Shown: positions 54,255 to 62,345 of the stretch, in pieces
How the letters are laid out: every line of letters starts with the position of its first letter
Numbering within the stretch: the stretch's first letter is position 1
NCBI GenBank assembly: GCA_964563435.1
Contig: CAZLXI010000023.1
Span: 1-64,000, forward strand
Length of the DNA stretch: 64,000 bases
From: Leadbetterella sp964563435
GTDB taxonomy: Bacteria > Bacteroidota > Bacteroidia > Cytophagales > Spirosomataceae
Reading direction: 5' to 3'
Position numbers and translations under genes: made by a program
Notes under the pieces: generated by a model
What the model was told of the DNA's origin: nothing
The model's database searches: none
What the model saw: the letters and a program-made list of their open reading frames with translations, nothing else

Positions 54255-55550
54255 TTGAGCCTGTATCATATCAGAAAGCCATCCGGAAAATTCAACGAAC
54301 GCATTGCCCTTGCATCTTCGAAAAGTGAAAGTAACCGGGCTTTGATCATCCATGCGCTCACCGGCTTTAAAAGCGACTTACAAAATCTTTCCTCGGCGCG
54401 GGATACGCAGACCATGATCCGCCTGCTGCAGTCCGATGACTCCACGGCCGATGTGCTGGACGCCGGCACCACCATGCGTTTCCTCACCGCCTACTTTTCG
54501 GTGACCAACCAGCCCCGGATCATGACCGGTACCACCCGCATGTGCGAACGGCCCATAGGCCTCCTCGTGGAAGCATTGAAGGAGTTGGGCGCCGATATTG
54601 AGTATCTGAACCGGGAAGGCTATCCGCCGCTGAAAATAAACGGTTTCGGGCCTCAGAAAACCAGGGAAATAAAGATCCGGGGTGATGTGAGCAGCCAATA
54701 CATTTCGGCCCTGCTCATGATAGCGCCCCAATTAGAAAAAGGTCTGGAGATTGAACTATTGGGCGAAGTGGGCTCTATCCCTTATATCACCATGACCATC
54801 CGGCAGATGGAAGCCTCCGGCGTGGAGGTTTCGGCCGACTGGGAGAATAAAAAACTCCGGGTAAAACCTCAGGCTTACCGACCGGTCACTTATAAAATTG
54901 AATCCGACTGGTCGGGTGCATCCTACTGGTATGCAGTGGTGGCGCTGGCCGAAGATCCGGCTTCCCGTATAGAGCTGCTGGGCCTGAAGCAAAATTCGCT
55001 GCAGGGCGATAGCGCCATTGTGGATATCATGGCTCAGCTGGGGGTAAAAAGTGCCTTTACCGAAGACGGTGTTTTACTGGAGAAGATCCGGCCGTCGGAA
55101 ACCTTTCGTTGGGATTTTGCCGACTGTCCCGACCTCACCCAAACCGTGGCCGTGGTGCTGGCCGGCTTAAAGATCGAAGGTGAGCTGACCGGGATAGAAA
55201 GTCTGAAAATAAAAGAAACCGACCGCGTACTGGCTCTTCAGAACGAGCTGAAGAAAATAGGCGCTGAGCTCATAGAAACAGAACCCAATCATAAATATAA
55301 GGTCACCCGTTTCTCCGAAGTCACCGAAACTCCGGTGGCCGGCATTCCGGTGGCCGGCACTCCGGTGGCCGGCACTCCGGAGATCGACACCCCCGTGATC
55401 GAGACCTACGATGATCACCGCATGGCCATGGCTTTTGCACCTGTGGCCCTGTTGAGGGATGTTATAATCAAAGAGCCGGGCGTGGTGGCTAAGTCATATC
55501 CGGGGTATTGGGATGATCTGGGGAAGATCGTGGAGATAAACTTAATCTGA
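54255..55550 (+). CDS. aroA: 3-phosphoshikimate 1-carboxyvinyltransferase (EPSP synthase)
   Basis: With TTG 54255 as start the protein has 431 residues and begins SLYHIRKPSGKFN, in line with Bacteroidota AroA. Visible family motifs are SSKSESNRALI (shikimate-3-phosphate binding), LDAGTTMRFLTAY, SSQYISALL, FADCPDLTQTVAV, LKIKETDR and YDDHRMAMAFAP. It joins shikimate-3-phosphate and phosphoenolpyruvate in aromatic amino-acid synthesis. An in-frame 15-bp minisatellite (55329-55403) inserts repeated TPVAG-type residues just before the catalytic YDDHRM segment. The core motifs are intact, so the enzyme is probably active. No other aro gene is adjacent. Confidence 0.93.
   Translation: MSLYHIRKPSGKFNERIALASSKSESNRALIIHALTGFKSDLQNLSSARDTQTMIRLLQSDDSTADVLDAGTTMRFLTAYFSVTNQPRIMTGTTRMCERPIGLLVEALKELGADIEYLNREGYPPLKINGFGPQKTREIKIRGDVSSQYISALLMIAPQLEKGLEIELLGEVGSIPYITMTIRQMEASGVEVSADWENKKLRVKPQAYRPVTYKIESDWSGASYWYAVVALAEDPASRIELLGLKQNSLQGDSAIVDIMAQLGVKSAFTEDGVLLEKIRPSETFRWDFADCPDLTQTVAVVLAGLKIEGELTGIESLKIKETDRVLALQNELKKIGAELIETEPNHKYKVTRFSEVTETPVAGIPVAGTPVAGTPEIDTPVIETYDDHRMAMAFAPVALLRDVIIKEPGVVAKSYPGYWDDLGKIVEINLI
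55329..55403 (+). repeat. 15-bp coding minisatellite in aroA
   Basis: Units ACTCCGGTGGCCGGC (55329), ATTCCGGTGGCCGGC (55344), ACTCCGGTGGCCGGC (55359), ACTCCGGAGATCGAC (55374) and a degenerate fifth unit (55389). They keep the frame and encode TPVAG, IPVAG, TPVAG, TPEID and TPVIE. Confidence 0.9.
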
Positions 55551-55657
55551 AATAATTCTGTTATTTTTGTATAAAAGGTAAAGGCCTCATACGAGAAAGA
55601 CAGAAGAGTTCGTATTAAAACGGAGAATATATGGGACAGTATATAATCGAATAAATT

Positions 55658-55876
55658 ATGAAAACCATAACAATATATCCTAAAGACCAAAAGCAACAAT
55701 CTTTGCTCCAATCTTTGCTGAAAGAAATGAAAATACATTTCAAGATTGAAAGATCGGAAGAAACACTATCCGAAGAAGCCTTTTATGCAAAGGTCGATAA
55801 ATCCATAGAACAAGCGGAGGCAGGAAAATTAAAGACACTTCCTCCGGAAAATCAGAAGGAAATGCTTGGTTTATGA
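55658..55876 (+). CDS. Antitoxin of YoeB-type toxin-antitoxin pair
   Basis: 72 residues, charged and mostly helical (MKTITIYPKDQKQQSLLQSL, then EETLSEEAFYAKVDKSIEQA). The C-terminal segment with FYAKVDKSIEQAEAGK is typical of the toxin-wrapping part of Phd/RelB-like antitoxins in Bacteroidota, which often show only a beta strand plus helices. The stop overlaps the toxin start by 4 bp (ATGA), giving coupled translation. The -7-like box TATTTTTG at 55562-55569 lies upstream. It should bind and neutralise the toxin and repress its own operon. Confidence 0.8.
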   Translation: MKTITIYPKDQKQQSLLQSLLKEMKIHFKIERSEETLSEEAFYAKVDKSIEQAEAGKLKTLPPENQKEMLGL

Positions 55877-56151
55877 ATTATACAATTCAATATACTGAAG
55901 AAGCAGAAAAAGATTTTGAGAAACATAAAAAATCCGGCAATAGGAAACTCCTGGCTAAATTAGACAAACTTCTGACAGAACTAAGAGAACATCCTGCATC
56001 AGGTACAGGAAAACCTGAATTACTTAAACACTATTCCGTTCCAACCTGGTCAAGACGAATTACAGATAAGCACCGGTTGATCTACAGAATTCATGATGAC
56101 CGGGTAATTGTCCTTGTCTTATCTGCCTGGGGACATTATGATGATAAATAG
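55873..56151 (+). CDS. YoeB/Txe-family mRNA interferase toxin
   Basis: 92 residues, usual for the family. The fold and key residues of YoeB-type ribosome-dependent endoribonucleases are present: TEEAEKDFEKHKK near the start, SVPTWSRRITDKHRLIYRI with the catalytic-site Arg residues, and the C-terminal LSAWGHYDDK with the His-Tyr pair. It cleaves mRNA at the ribosomal A site and stops growth when freed from its antitoxin. It is the second gene of a two-gene operon located between aroA and the murF-alr gene. Confidence 0.9.
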   Translation: MNYTIQYTEEAEKDFEKHKKSGNRKLLAKLDKLLTELREHPASGTGKPELLKHYSVPTWSRRITDKHRLIYRIHDDRVIVLVLSAWGHYDDK

Positions 56152-56191
56152 ATTCGGGACAGTGTCTGTAAATTTTATTTAAGTTTGTAAT

Positions 56192-56395
56192 ATGAATAAT
56201 TTCAGATTAGACAGAACTGCTTTCAAAGCCCAAACAGCTAATGAAGCAGCTAACCATTCGAGCCATTACAATAAATTATCCTGGCAGGAACGGCTTCAGA
56301 TTTCTGCTTATCTGAATAGTATTGCCTATAATTATCCTCTGCAAAACCCACCTCAAATGGATAAAACAAAATTCTCTGTCCGGGGAAACAACTAA
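56192..56395 (+). CDS. Small protein paired with nucleotidyltransferase
   Basis: 67 residues with no known name, containing FKAQTANEAANHSSHYNKLS and WQERLQISAYLNSIAYNY, followed by the end PQMDKTKFSVRG. Proteins of this form are commonly found just before a small nucleotidyltransferase gene in Bacteroidota (recalled pattern). The -7-like box TAAGTTTG (56180-56187) ends 4 bp before the start codon, suggesting a very short leader. It is 3 bp before the next gene and surely co-transcribed with it. Confidence 0.65.
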   Translation: MNNFRLDRTAFKAQTANEAANHSSHYNKLSWQERLQISAYLNSIAYNYPLQNPPQMDKTKFSVRGNN

Positions 56396-56398
56396 CTT

Positions 56399-56851
56399 AT
56401 GGGTAATATTTTTAATGACGATTTCAGAGAATTCATTTCTGCTTTAAATAACAGTGAAGTACGATACATTCTTGTAGGCGGTTTTTCGGTTATTCTGCAC
56501 GGGTACTCCCGAACCACGGGAGATATGGATATTTGGGTAGAGAGAACCTCAGAAAACTACACTCTTCTTAAAAGGGCATTTCAGGAGTTTGGGATGCCGG
56601 TATTCGACATGACCGAAGAAAACTTTCTTGAACACCCTGTTTGGGATGTTTTTACTTTTGGTATCCCCCCGGTAGCTATAGATATAATGGTAAAAGTTAA
56701 AGGATTAGATTTTAATACTGCTTATGCCGAATCAATAATTTTTGAGGACGAAAATCTAAAAATCAGAACTTTACATTTAAACCAGCTTATTGAAGCCAAA
56801 AGAGAATCAGGCAGGCCGAAGGATCTGGATGATCTTCAGAATATATCCTGA
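56399..56851 (+). CDS. Small nucleotidyltransferase (MNT/DUF6036-like)
   Basis: 150 residues with the polymerase-beta-type motif GGFSVILHGYSRTTGDMDIWV: the Gly-Gly, then the Asp-x-Asp pair (DMD) that binds metal, and a third acidic position in PVAIDIMVKV. These match small nucleotidyltransferases (DUF6036 or AbiEii/MNT-like) seen in toxin-antitoxin or abortive-infection settings. It lacks the domains of CD-NTases. The partner is the 67-residue protein directly upstream. Whether the pair is a toxin-antitoxin system is unproven. Confidence 0.8.
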   Translation: MGNIFNDDFREFISALNNSEVRYILVGGFSVILHGYSRTTGDMDIWVERTSENYTLLKRAFQEFGMPVFDMTEENFLEHPVWDVFTFGIPPVAIDIMVKVKGLDFNTAYAESIIFEDENLKIRTLHLNQLIEAKRESGRPKDLDDLQNIS

Positions 56852-56852
56852 C

Positions 56853-59285
56853 CTACGCATGATAAAACACCCGCTTCACCCGCTCCGACACCCCCGTCAA
56901 CAGCTCATAAGGAATAGTGCCGATGCGTTTCGCCAGGTCTGAAATGCCGGGGCTTGTACCAAAAACGATCACTTCGTCGCCTTCCCGGCAGTCGGCATCG
57001 GTAACGTCGATCATAGTCATGTCCATGCATACATTTCCTACGGTTTTACAGAGGGTTCCGTTTACATTCACCACGGCATGGCCGCGGCCGAATCGCCGGT
57101 CGTAACCATCTGCGTAGCCGATGGCAATGGTGGCTATACGGGAATTACGCTCCAGCACCCCGCTGCGACCATAACCCACGGTTTCGCCGGCCGGCAGCTG
57201 CCTGATCTGGGAGATGGTGGTTTTGAGCGTAGCTACGGTTTCCAGAACGCCTGTTTCAATTCCTGAAGACTCCACACCGTAAAGCCCGATCCCCAGTCGA
57301 ACCATGTCGTGCCGGGCTTCGGGAAAACGGATGATCCCGGCCGTATTGCAGATATGCCGGAGCGGAGTATAGCCGATTTCCGAAATGATCCGGGAAGAAA
57401 TCTTTTCAAAGCAGGCGATCTGCTCCTGTGAAAACGCATTATGCTCTGCAGCATCTGCGCCTGCCAGGTGACTGAAGATACTGGCTACTTCCACCGTGGG
57501 GTGTTTTCTCAGGATCTCCGTTAATGCTGCCGCTTCATTTTCCATAAAACCCAGGCGGTGCATTCCTGTATCTATTTTCAGGTGTATCCGCGTGATTTCG
57601 GTGGGTTCCCAAAGCATTTTGGCTTTCAGGTAGGCTTCCAGTACCCGGAAGCTGTAGATCTCCGGTTCAAGCCGATACTCAAAAACGGTGGAATAACTTT
57701 CGGGGTCGGCGTTCATGACCATAATGGGTAGCGTGATTCCGTTTTGCCGGAGGGCAACGCCTTCGTCGGGATAGGCCACTGTGAGGTAATCCACCCGGTG
57801 GTATTGCAGCCAGGCGGCCACTTCATTGCCGCTTCCGTAGGCAAACGCCTTCACCATTACCATAAGCTTCATTCCCGGGCCTATCCGGCTGCGGTAGAAG
57901 TTCAGGTTGTGGGTAATGGCATCCAGGTTAATTTCCAGCACGGTTCCGTGGATGCGCTTCACCAACCTTTCCACGATCTGTTCGAACGAAAAATACCGGG
58001 CACCTTTCACCAGGATAAGCGACTTATGAAAAGTCTCCAACACCCCGCTCTTCAGAAATTCATGGGTGGTTTTAAAGAGCTTTACCTGTGTTCCGGGTAA
58101 TTCGACCGGAAACGAGGAAAGATCTTCTCCTATACCAATAAAAGTTTTGATCTTTTGCGGACGGATCAGGTTTAACATCTCCGTCATAAGCTCCTGCCCC
58201 GACAGCCCCGACTGAAACATATCACTCAGGATCAGCACCTTGTCGCGCATGGTATGGGTCTGGCTCATAAAGTTCATCGCCATTTTCAGCCCGCCCAGGT
58301 CATTGTTATAGGTATCGTCTATGAGATAATTGCCCTCACGCCCCTCTTTCAGCTCCAGCCGCATCTCCACCGGGTTCAGAAAGCGGAAGCGCTCAAAGAA
58401 CCGGTCCGTCCCTTTCAGCAGATACAGCCCGGCATAGGCACAATGCACCGCGTTTTCGACAGACGCATTATCTGAAAAGGGCAGGATCAGTGTTTCGGAA
58501 AAATCGCCCCATGAAACCGTCAAGCTGAACTTATCACCGGCACGGCTCACATCCGAAGCTGACCACGAAATAAGCCGGATATCCGGGTTTAAGGGGAGTA
58601 AAAAGCCCCTGATCTCTTCCTCCACCTCCCGGTAATCCCGGCAATAGACCAATGCCTCCGCCGACCGGAAAAGCAGAAGTTTCTCCCGGATCTTCTGACG
58701 GTTATTCAGGAAGCCTTCGCTATGCGATGACCCGATATTGGTAAAAATACCCAATGTAGGGCGGATCATTTCTTCCAGGGCCTGCATTTCGCCCGGTTGT
58801 GAGATCCCGGCTTCAAAAATACCCAGATCGTTTTTGGAAGACATTTCCCAAACCGACAGAGCCACCCCGATCTGGGAGTTATAGCTGCGCGGACTCTTGA
58901 CGATATCGAATTCCTCTTCAAGCAGCGAACTCAACCACTCTTTGACAATGGTCTTGCCGTTACTCCCCGTAATGCCTACCACGGGATAGCTGTACTTTGC
59001 TCTCTTCCGGGCGGCCAGATCCTGCAAAGCCGTTATACTGCTGCTCACCGGATAAGCCCGGATCTCCGCTTTCTCCAAAAACGCTTTCAGCCCAGCGGTA
59101 AGCGCATTTTCCTCCACCACAAATTCCCGCAAACCGGCCCGGAACAGGTCTTCAATAAACCGGTGGCCGTCATGCCGGATCCCCTGAATAGCAAAAAATA
59201 TACTCTTCTCCGGATCCGACAGAAACCGGCTATCGGTCAGCAGCACCTTCCCCTGGGCCTCCAGCTTATGTATATCCAAAAACAT
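56853..59285 (-). CDS. Bifunctional MurF ligase / alanine racemase
   Basis: 810 residues. The N-terminal MurF half (about 1-450) has the ATP motif GITGSNGKT (GSNGKT at 107-112) and substrate motifs such as VENAVHC and YLIDDTYNND. The C-terminal racemase half (about 455-810) has PLP-binding Lys479 (MVKAFAYGSG) and the second catalytic base Tyr705 (VGYGRSG). One enzyme thus makes D-alanine and adds D-Ala-D-Ala to the UDP-MurNAc-tripeptide in peptidoglycan synthesis. This fusion is well known in Bacteroidota and supports the taxonomic call. It converges on the nucleotidyltransferase gene with 1 bp between the stops. Confidence 0.95.
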   Translation of the reverse strand: MFLDIHKLEAQGKVLLTDSRFLSDPEKSIFFAIQGIRHDGHRFIEDLFRAGLREFVVEENALTAGLKAFLEKAEIRAYPVSSSITALQDLAARKRAKYSYPVVGITGSNGKTIVKEWLSSLLEEEFDIVKSPRSYNSQIGVALSVWEMSSKNDLGIFEAGISQPGEMQALEEMIRPTLGIFTNIGSSHSEGFLNNRQKIREKLLLFRSAEALVYCRDYREVEEEIRGFLLPLNPDIRLISWSASDVSRAGDKFSLTVSWGDFSETLILPFSDNASVENAVHCAYAGLYLLKGTDRFFERFRFLNPVEMRLELKEGREGNYLIDDTYNNDLGGLKMAMNFMSQTHTMRDKVLILSDMFQSGLSGQELMTEMLNLIRPQKIKTFIGIGEDLSSFPVELPGTQVKLFKTTHEFLKSGVLETFHKSLILVKGARYFSFEQIVERLVKRIHGTVLEINLDAITHNLNFYRSRIGPGMKLMVMVKAFAYGSGNEVAAWLQYHRVDYLTVAYPDEGVALRQNGITLPIMVMNADPESYSTVFEYRLEPEIYSFRVLEAYLKAKMLWEPTEITRIHLKIDTGMHRLGFMENEAAALTEILRKHPTVEVASIFSHLAGADAAEHNAFSQEQIACFEKISSRIISEIGYTPLRHICNTAGIIRFPEARHDMVRLGIGLYGVESSGIETGVLETVATLKTTISQIRQLPAGETVGYGRSGVLERNSRIATIAIGYADGYDRRFGRGHAVVNVNGTLCKTVGNVCMDMTMIDVTDADCREGDEVIVFGTSPGISDLAKRIGTIPYELLTGVSERVKRVFYHA

Positions 59286-59368
59286 CTCTTATATCATTAC
59301 AAATCCCGGAAGAAGTCTGAAAAGTACGCTAACTGCTGCGTTGTTTCTGAATTTAGACACCCTCACAT

Positions 59369-59428
59369 CGAAAATTTTGCGGCTCTACAACTTCTTATTC
59401 TTATATGCACTTATATGCCTTATATGGT
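59369..59428. repeat. Decayed GTAGAG palindrome and CATATAAG repeat, copy 2
   Basis: On the minus strand GTAGAGCCGCAAAATTTT (59389-59372) resembles half of the palindrome at 27791-27820. Next to it, 59400-59428 has the same spaced CATATAAG units as 1-30. The stop codon of glpD (59420-59422) lies inside this repeat, so the last glpD codons are made of repeat DNA. Confidence 0.5.
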
Positions 59429-61012
59429 TAAAGAAAACCGTCCCAGCAACTCCTTATAATCTTGTATCTCCCTCTCCTTCCTCTCCATACTCCACCCGAG
59501 CTCTGCCGCCATGATCTCCCCTACCTTCTCCACTGACTCCCGGCACGACTGCCAGTCCAATATCTCCCACCGGATCCGCCGCGCCATAAAATCACGGATG
59601 GTTTGCGCCATCTCATACCGGCAGGCAAAGATCACCTCTGCGTTCAGGTAAGGCTGTGCCGGATGCAGCATGCCACCGCCCATCGCCAGAACCTCAGGCG
59701 CCTGACATCCGTAATAGCTCAGCAACCGCTGCCAATAGAGGTCTTCATAGTCAGCCGGCTGCTCTACTTCCGCATCATTCCCTGCCAGCTTATAATCCTG
59801 TGTTCTGCATTCATTTTTTCTTCCGAAAATAGTATCCACTACATCCACAGTGTCCTGGGCCATTAAGCGGTAAGTGGTCCACTTTCCACCCAAGAGACTG
59901 ATCAGGCCGCTCTCCCCGTCTACTTCCACTTCATGATCACGCAGCAGCGACTTGGTGTTTTCTTCATTTCTCCGTTTGGCCAGTAAAAGCGGCCGCACCC
60001 CGCCAAACCCGGCTTTCACTTCGCTGATATCCGGGGTTTCGTTCAGGTAAGGGCGGGCGGTTTCCAGCAAATACGCCGCCTCGTCTTTTTCCAGGCGGGG
60101 TTCCTCATTCCCGCCTTTATAGGGGGTATCGGTAGTGCCTATCATCACTTTCCAGCGGAACGGGATCACAAAAATCAGGCGCCCGTCAGAAGTTTTGGGG
60201 ATAAGCAGGGCCTTATCGCCTTCAAAATATTTTCTCGGAACCACCACATGCACTCCTTTTGAGGGGATGATCCGCCGTTCTTCGGCCGGATTGGCCATCA
60301 GCCGCACCGCATCCGAAAAGGGTCCCGTACAGTTGATAAACCGCTTACTTTTTATTACAAAACTTTCTCCACTCAGCACATCCTCTACCCGGGCGGCTGT
60401 GAGCTTCCCGGCAGCGTCTTTTTCAAAGCCTGTAAGACGGCAATAGTTGGCTGCCACGGCCCCTTCCCGGTAAGCGGTTTTCACCAGGGCCATCACGTAA
60501 CGGGCGTCATCCAACTGGCCGTCATAATATAAGACGCCACTATGGGCTTTGGATGTAATGTTCGGGCTTTCGGTGAGCATTTCTTTCCGGGTCAGCCAGC
60601 GGGCCGAAGGAAAATGGTCTTTCAACGCAAAAAAACCGTAAAGCTTCAGTCCCATGAAATAGTAGAATCCTTCAAAAGCACTGAATACGGGAGTGATAAT
60701 ACCCAGTTTTTTGGTGATATAGCGGGCGTTGGAATACAGGTATTTTCTTTCCCTCAGACCGTGCTTTACCTGTTTGAGTTGTCCGAAATCAAAGTTTTTA
60801 AACGCCTGTTCGAGGTACCTTACCCCGCCGTGAATAAGCTTGGTGGATTTGGATGAGGTTTGCCCGCAGAAGTCCCCGCTATCGATCAATGCTACCTTAT
60901 ATCCCCTCAAAACGGCGTCGAGAGCCACCCCGGCCCCACTGGCGCCGGCACCGATGACACATACGTCAAAGTCTTCATGCGAAAGCCGACCTACACTATG
61001 CCCTCTGTCCAT
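59420..61012 (-). CDS. glpD: Glycerol-3-phosphate dehydrogenase (FAD-dependent)
   Basis: 530 residues, as usual for GlpD. FAD motif DVCVIGAGASGAG (15-27), followed by SSKSTKLIHGGVRYLEQA, and conserved blocks VIPFRWKVMIGTTDTPY, GGVRPLL and LLGGKWTTYRLMA. The enzyme oxidises glycerol-3-phosphate to dihydroxyacetone phosphate and passes electrons to quinones at the inner membrane. Glycerol kinase and facilitator genes are not in the window. It is followed leftward by the murF-alr gene, with a repeat-bearing spacer between. Confidence 0.95.
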   Translation of the reverse strand: MDRGHSVGRLSHEDFDVCVIGAGASGAGVALDAVLRGYKVALIDSGDFCGQTSSKSTKLIHGGVRYLEQAFKNFDFGQLKQVKHGLRERKYLYSNARYITKKLGIITPVFSAFEGFYYFMGLKLYGFFALKDHFPSARWLTRKEMLTESPNITSKAHSGVLYYDGQLDDARYVMALVKTAYREGAVAANYCRLTGFEKDAAGKLTAARVEDVLSGESFVIKSKRFINCTGPFSDAVRLMANPAEERRIIPSKGVHVVVPRKYFEGDKALLIPKTSDGRLIFVIPFRWKVMIGTTDTPYKGGNEEPRLEKDEAAYLLETARPYLNETPDISEVKAGFGGVRPLLLAKRRNEENTKSLLRDHEVEVDGESGLISLLGGKWTTYRLMAQDTVDVVDTIFGRKNECRTQDYKLAGNDAEVEQPADYEDLYWQRLLSYYGCQAPEVLAMGGGMLHPAQPYLNAEVIFACRYEMAQTIRDFMARRIRWEILDWQSCRESVEKVGEIMAAELGWSMERKEREIQDYKELLGRFSLTI

Positions 61013-61037
61013 TCAAAAATGCGGGTCTTATTATTTC

Positions 61038-61493
61038 TTAAATGATCACGGTCGAATCGGAAGATATGCTATCTGCTTCGGTTTCCGAAGGAGACGGCAG
61101 GATCCGCCGGGGTTCGATTTTCTCTATTTTCGGCAGAAACTGTACGTCGGTCACAATATATTTCGTATCCCCATTCCATGGAAACTTAACAAATTTTTCC
61201 TGGTAAACCAGCGTAACGCGTTCACCCGTGGCCAGCGCCTGCCGGATCTTTTCCACCACAGAATCCTGCTTGGTAGAAAAATCCCAGTACCGGGGCGAAA
61301 GCGACCCCGTTTCACCGGAATATCCGCCTTCCATTAATTGTCCTTCAAAGGTTTTGAATACATAACCCCGCTCACTGAACTTGGAGATCGTACCGGCCCG
61401 GTCGCCCGATGAATAATAGCCGGTGCTCACAAACCAGAGAATACCCAGTAAAGCCAGGAATAATATGAATAAGAAGATTTTGAACTTGCGCAT
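61038..61493 (-). CDS. Membrane-anchored conserved protein of unknown function
   Basis: I choose ATG 61493 (151 residues), which puts the transmembrane anchor IFLFILFLALLGILWFVS at about 5-22. The rest should be periplasmic: the conserved segment STGYYSSGDRAGTISKFSERG, read as STGYYSSGDRAGTIS then KFSERGYVFKTFEGQL, followed by WDFSTK and a Pro/Ser/Glu-rich tail. Relatives occur across Bacteroidota under misleading names such as 6-phosphogluconate dehydrogenase (recalled); no such enzyme motif is present. It lies 25 bp upstream of glpD in the same direction. Confidence 0.72.
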   Translation of the reverse strand: MRKFKIFLFILFLALLGILWFVSTGYYSSGDRAGTISKFSERGYVFKTFEGQLMEGGYSGETGSLSPRYWDFSTKQDSVVEKIRQALATGERVTLVYQEKFVKFPWNGDTKYIVTDVQFLPKIEKIEPRRILPSPSETEADSISSDSTVII

Positions 61494-61681
61494 GATCGTT
61501 ATTGATTGTATAATGCTGCAAACCAACAAAAAAAATCACGAACCCCGAAATTTTCCGGTGGCTTTTATAGCACGAAAAACACAACTTTCAGACTGCGAAA
61601 ATGAAATCCGGTTAAAAGGCCCCTAACTTCAACACACCCTATACTTTTTTCTCACAGAGGACAGTCCGCACACCCGCCTTT

Positions 61682-62281
61682 TCAGCCGATCCCGTACCTT
61701 TTCCAGCTGTCCGGCAGGGGAATTTCTACCGGAATATTCCCTATAATGACCTTCGTACAACACAAAAACAGGCTGCCGTCGGGCGAGCTGCGCTTATACC
61801 CGTATTTCAGGTCTCCCACGATCGGGCTCCCCATGGCCGCCAGTTGGGCCCGGATCTGGTGAAAGCGGCCCGTACCGATCTCTACCTCCAGCAGGTGGTA
61901 GCGATCCGAAGACCGGAGCACCCGGTAACGCAGCACCGCTTTTTTGCTTCCTTTTTCTTCCTTATCAAAAACACGGGCTTTGGTCGCTTCCTTACGGATC
62001 CAGCCGATTGATTCTCCGCTATCCGGTTCCGGCCGGTTGGCCACCACGCAGTGATAGCTCTTTTTTATCTCTCCTTCCTGCAGATACCGGGTCCATAAAC
62101 GGGCGGATGCTGCATTTTTAGCCAGGATCATCAGGCCGCTCACCCGCTTGTCCAACCGGGTGACACAGTGGGTTTCCGGAAATAAGGACAACACCGAATC
62201 ACCCCCGGTGAGGTCTTCCTGGGCCGACATGCCTGGAGGTTTATTCACCACATACACCTCCGCATCTTCATAAACGATCAT
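61682..62281 (-). CDS. RluA-family pseudouridine synthase (short, no S4 domain)
   Basis: 199 residues: only the catalytic domain. The active-site Asp44 lies in CVTRLDKRVSGLM, and other family motifs are VNKPPGM, GRFHQIRAQLAAMGSPIVGD and the closing LPDSWK. It changes uridine to pseudouridine in rRNA or tRNA; the exact site cannot be read from the sequence because the S4 domain is missing. It stands alone between the membrane protein gene and the universal stress gene. The inverted repeat at 62296-62341 lies directly before its start codon and may include its promoter. Confidence 0.87.
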   Translation of the reverse strand: MIVYEDAEVYVVNKPPGMSAQEDLTGGDSVLSLFPETHCVTRLDKRVSGLMILAKNAASARLWTRYLQEGEIKKSYHCVVANRPEPDSGESIGWIRKEATKARVFDKEEKGSKKAVLRYRVLRSSDRYHLLEVEIGTGRFHQIRAQLAAMGSPIVGDLKYGYKRSSPDGSLFLCCTKVIIGNIPVEIPLPDSWKRYGIG

Positions 62282-62295
62282 CTCAGAATATGCTT

Positions 62296-62341
62296 AAATT
62301 TTATCCTTTGGGTTTATTTTGTAAAAACAAAATCCAAACAT
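62296..62341 (+). repeat. 46-bp inverted repeat, left copy
   Basis: Begins AATTTTATCCTTTGGGTTTA (62297-62316), continues TTTTGTAAAAAC, and ends CCAAACAT. It matches the reverse complement of 63241-63285 with about three differences. Its own ends are also partly self-complementary, so each copy can form a hairpin. Confidence 0.75.
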
Positions 62342-62345
62342 ATTT

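Noticed and set aside
56399..56851. CBASS-type cyclic-nucleotide synthase
   Set aside because: At 150 residues it lacks the CD-NTase helical spine and there is no effector gene; it fits small MNT/DUF6036 enzymes better.
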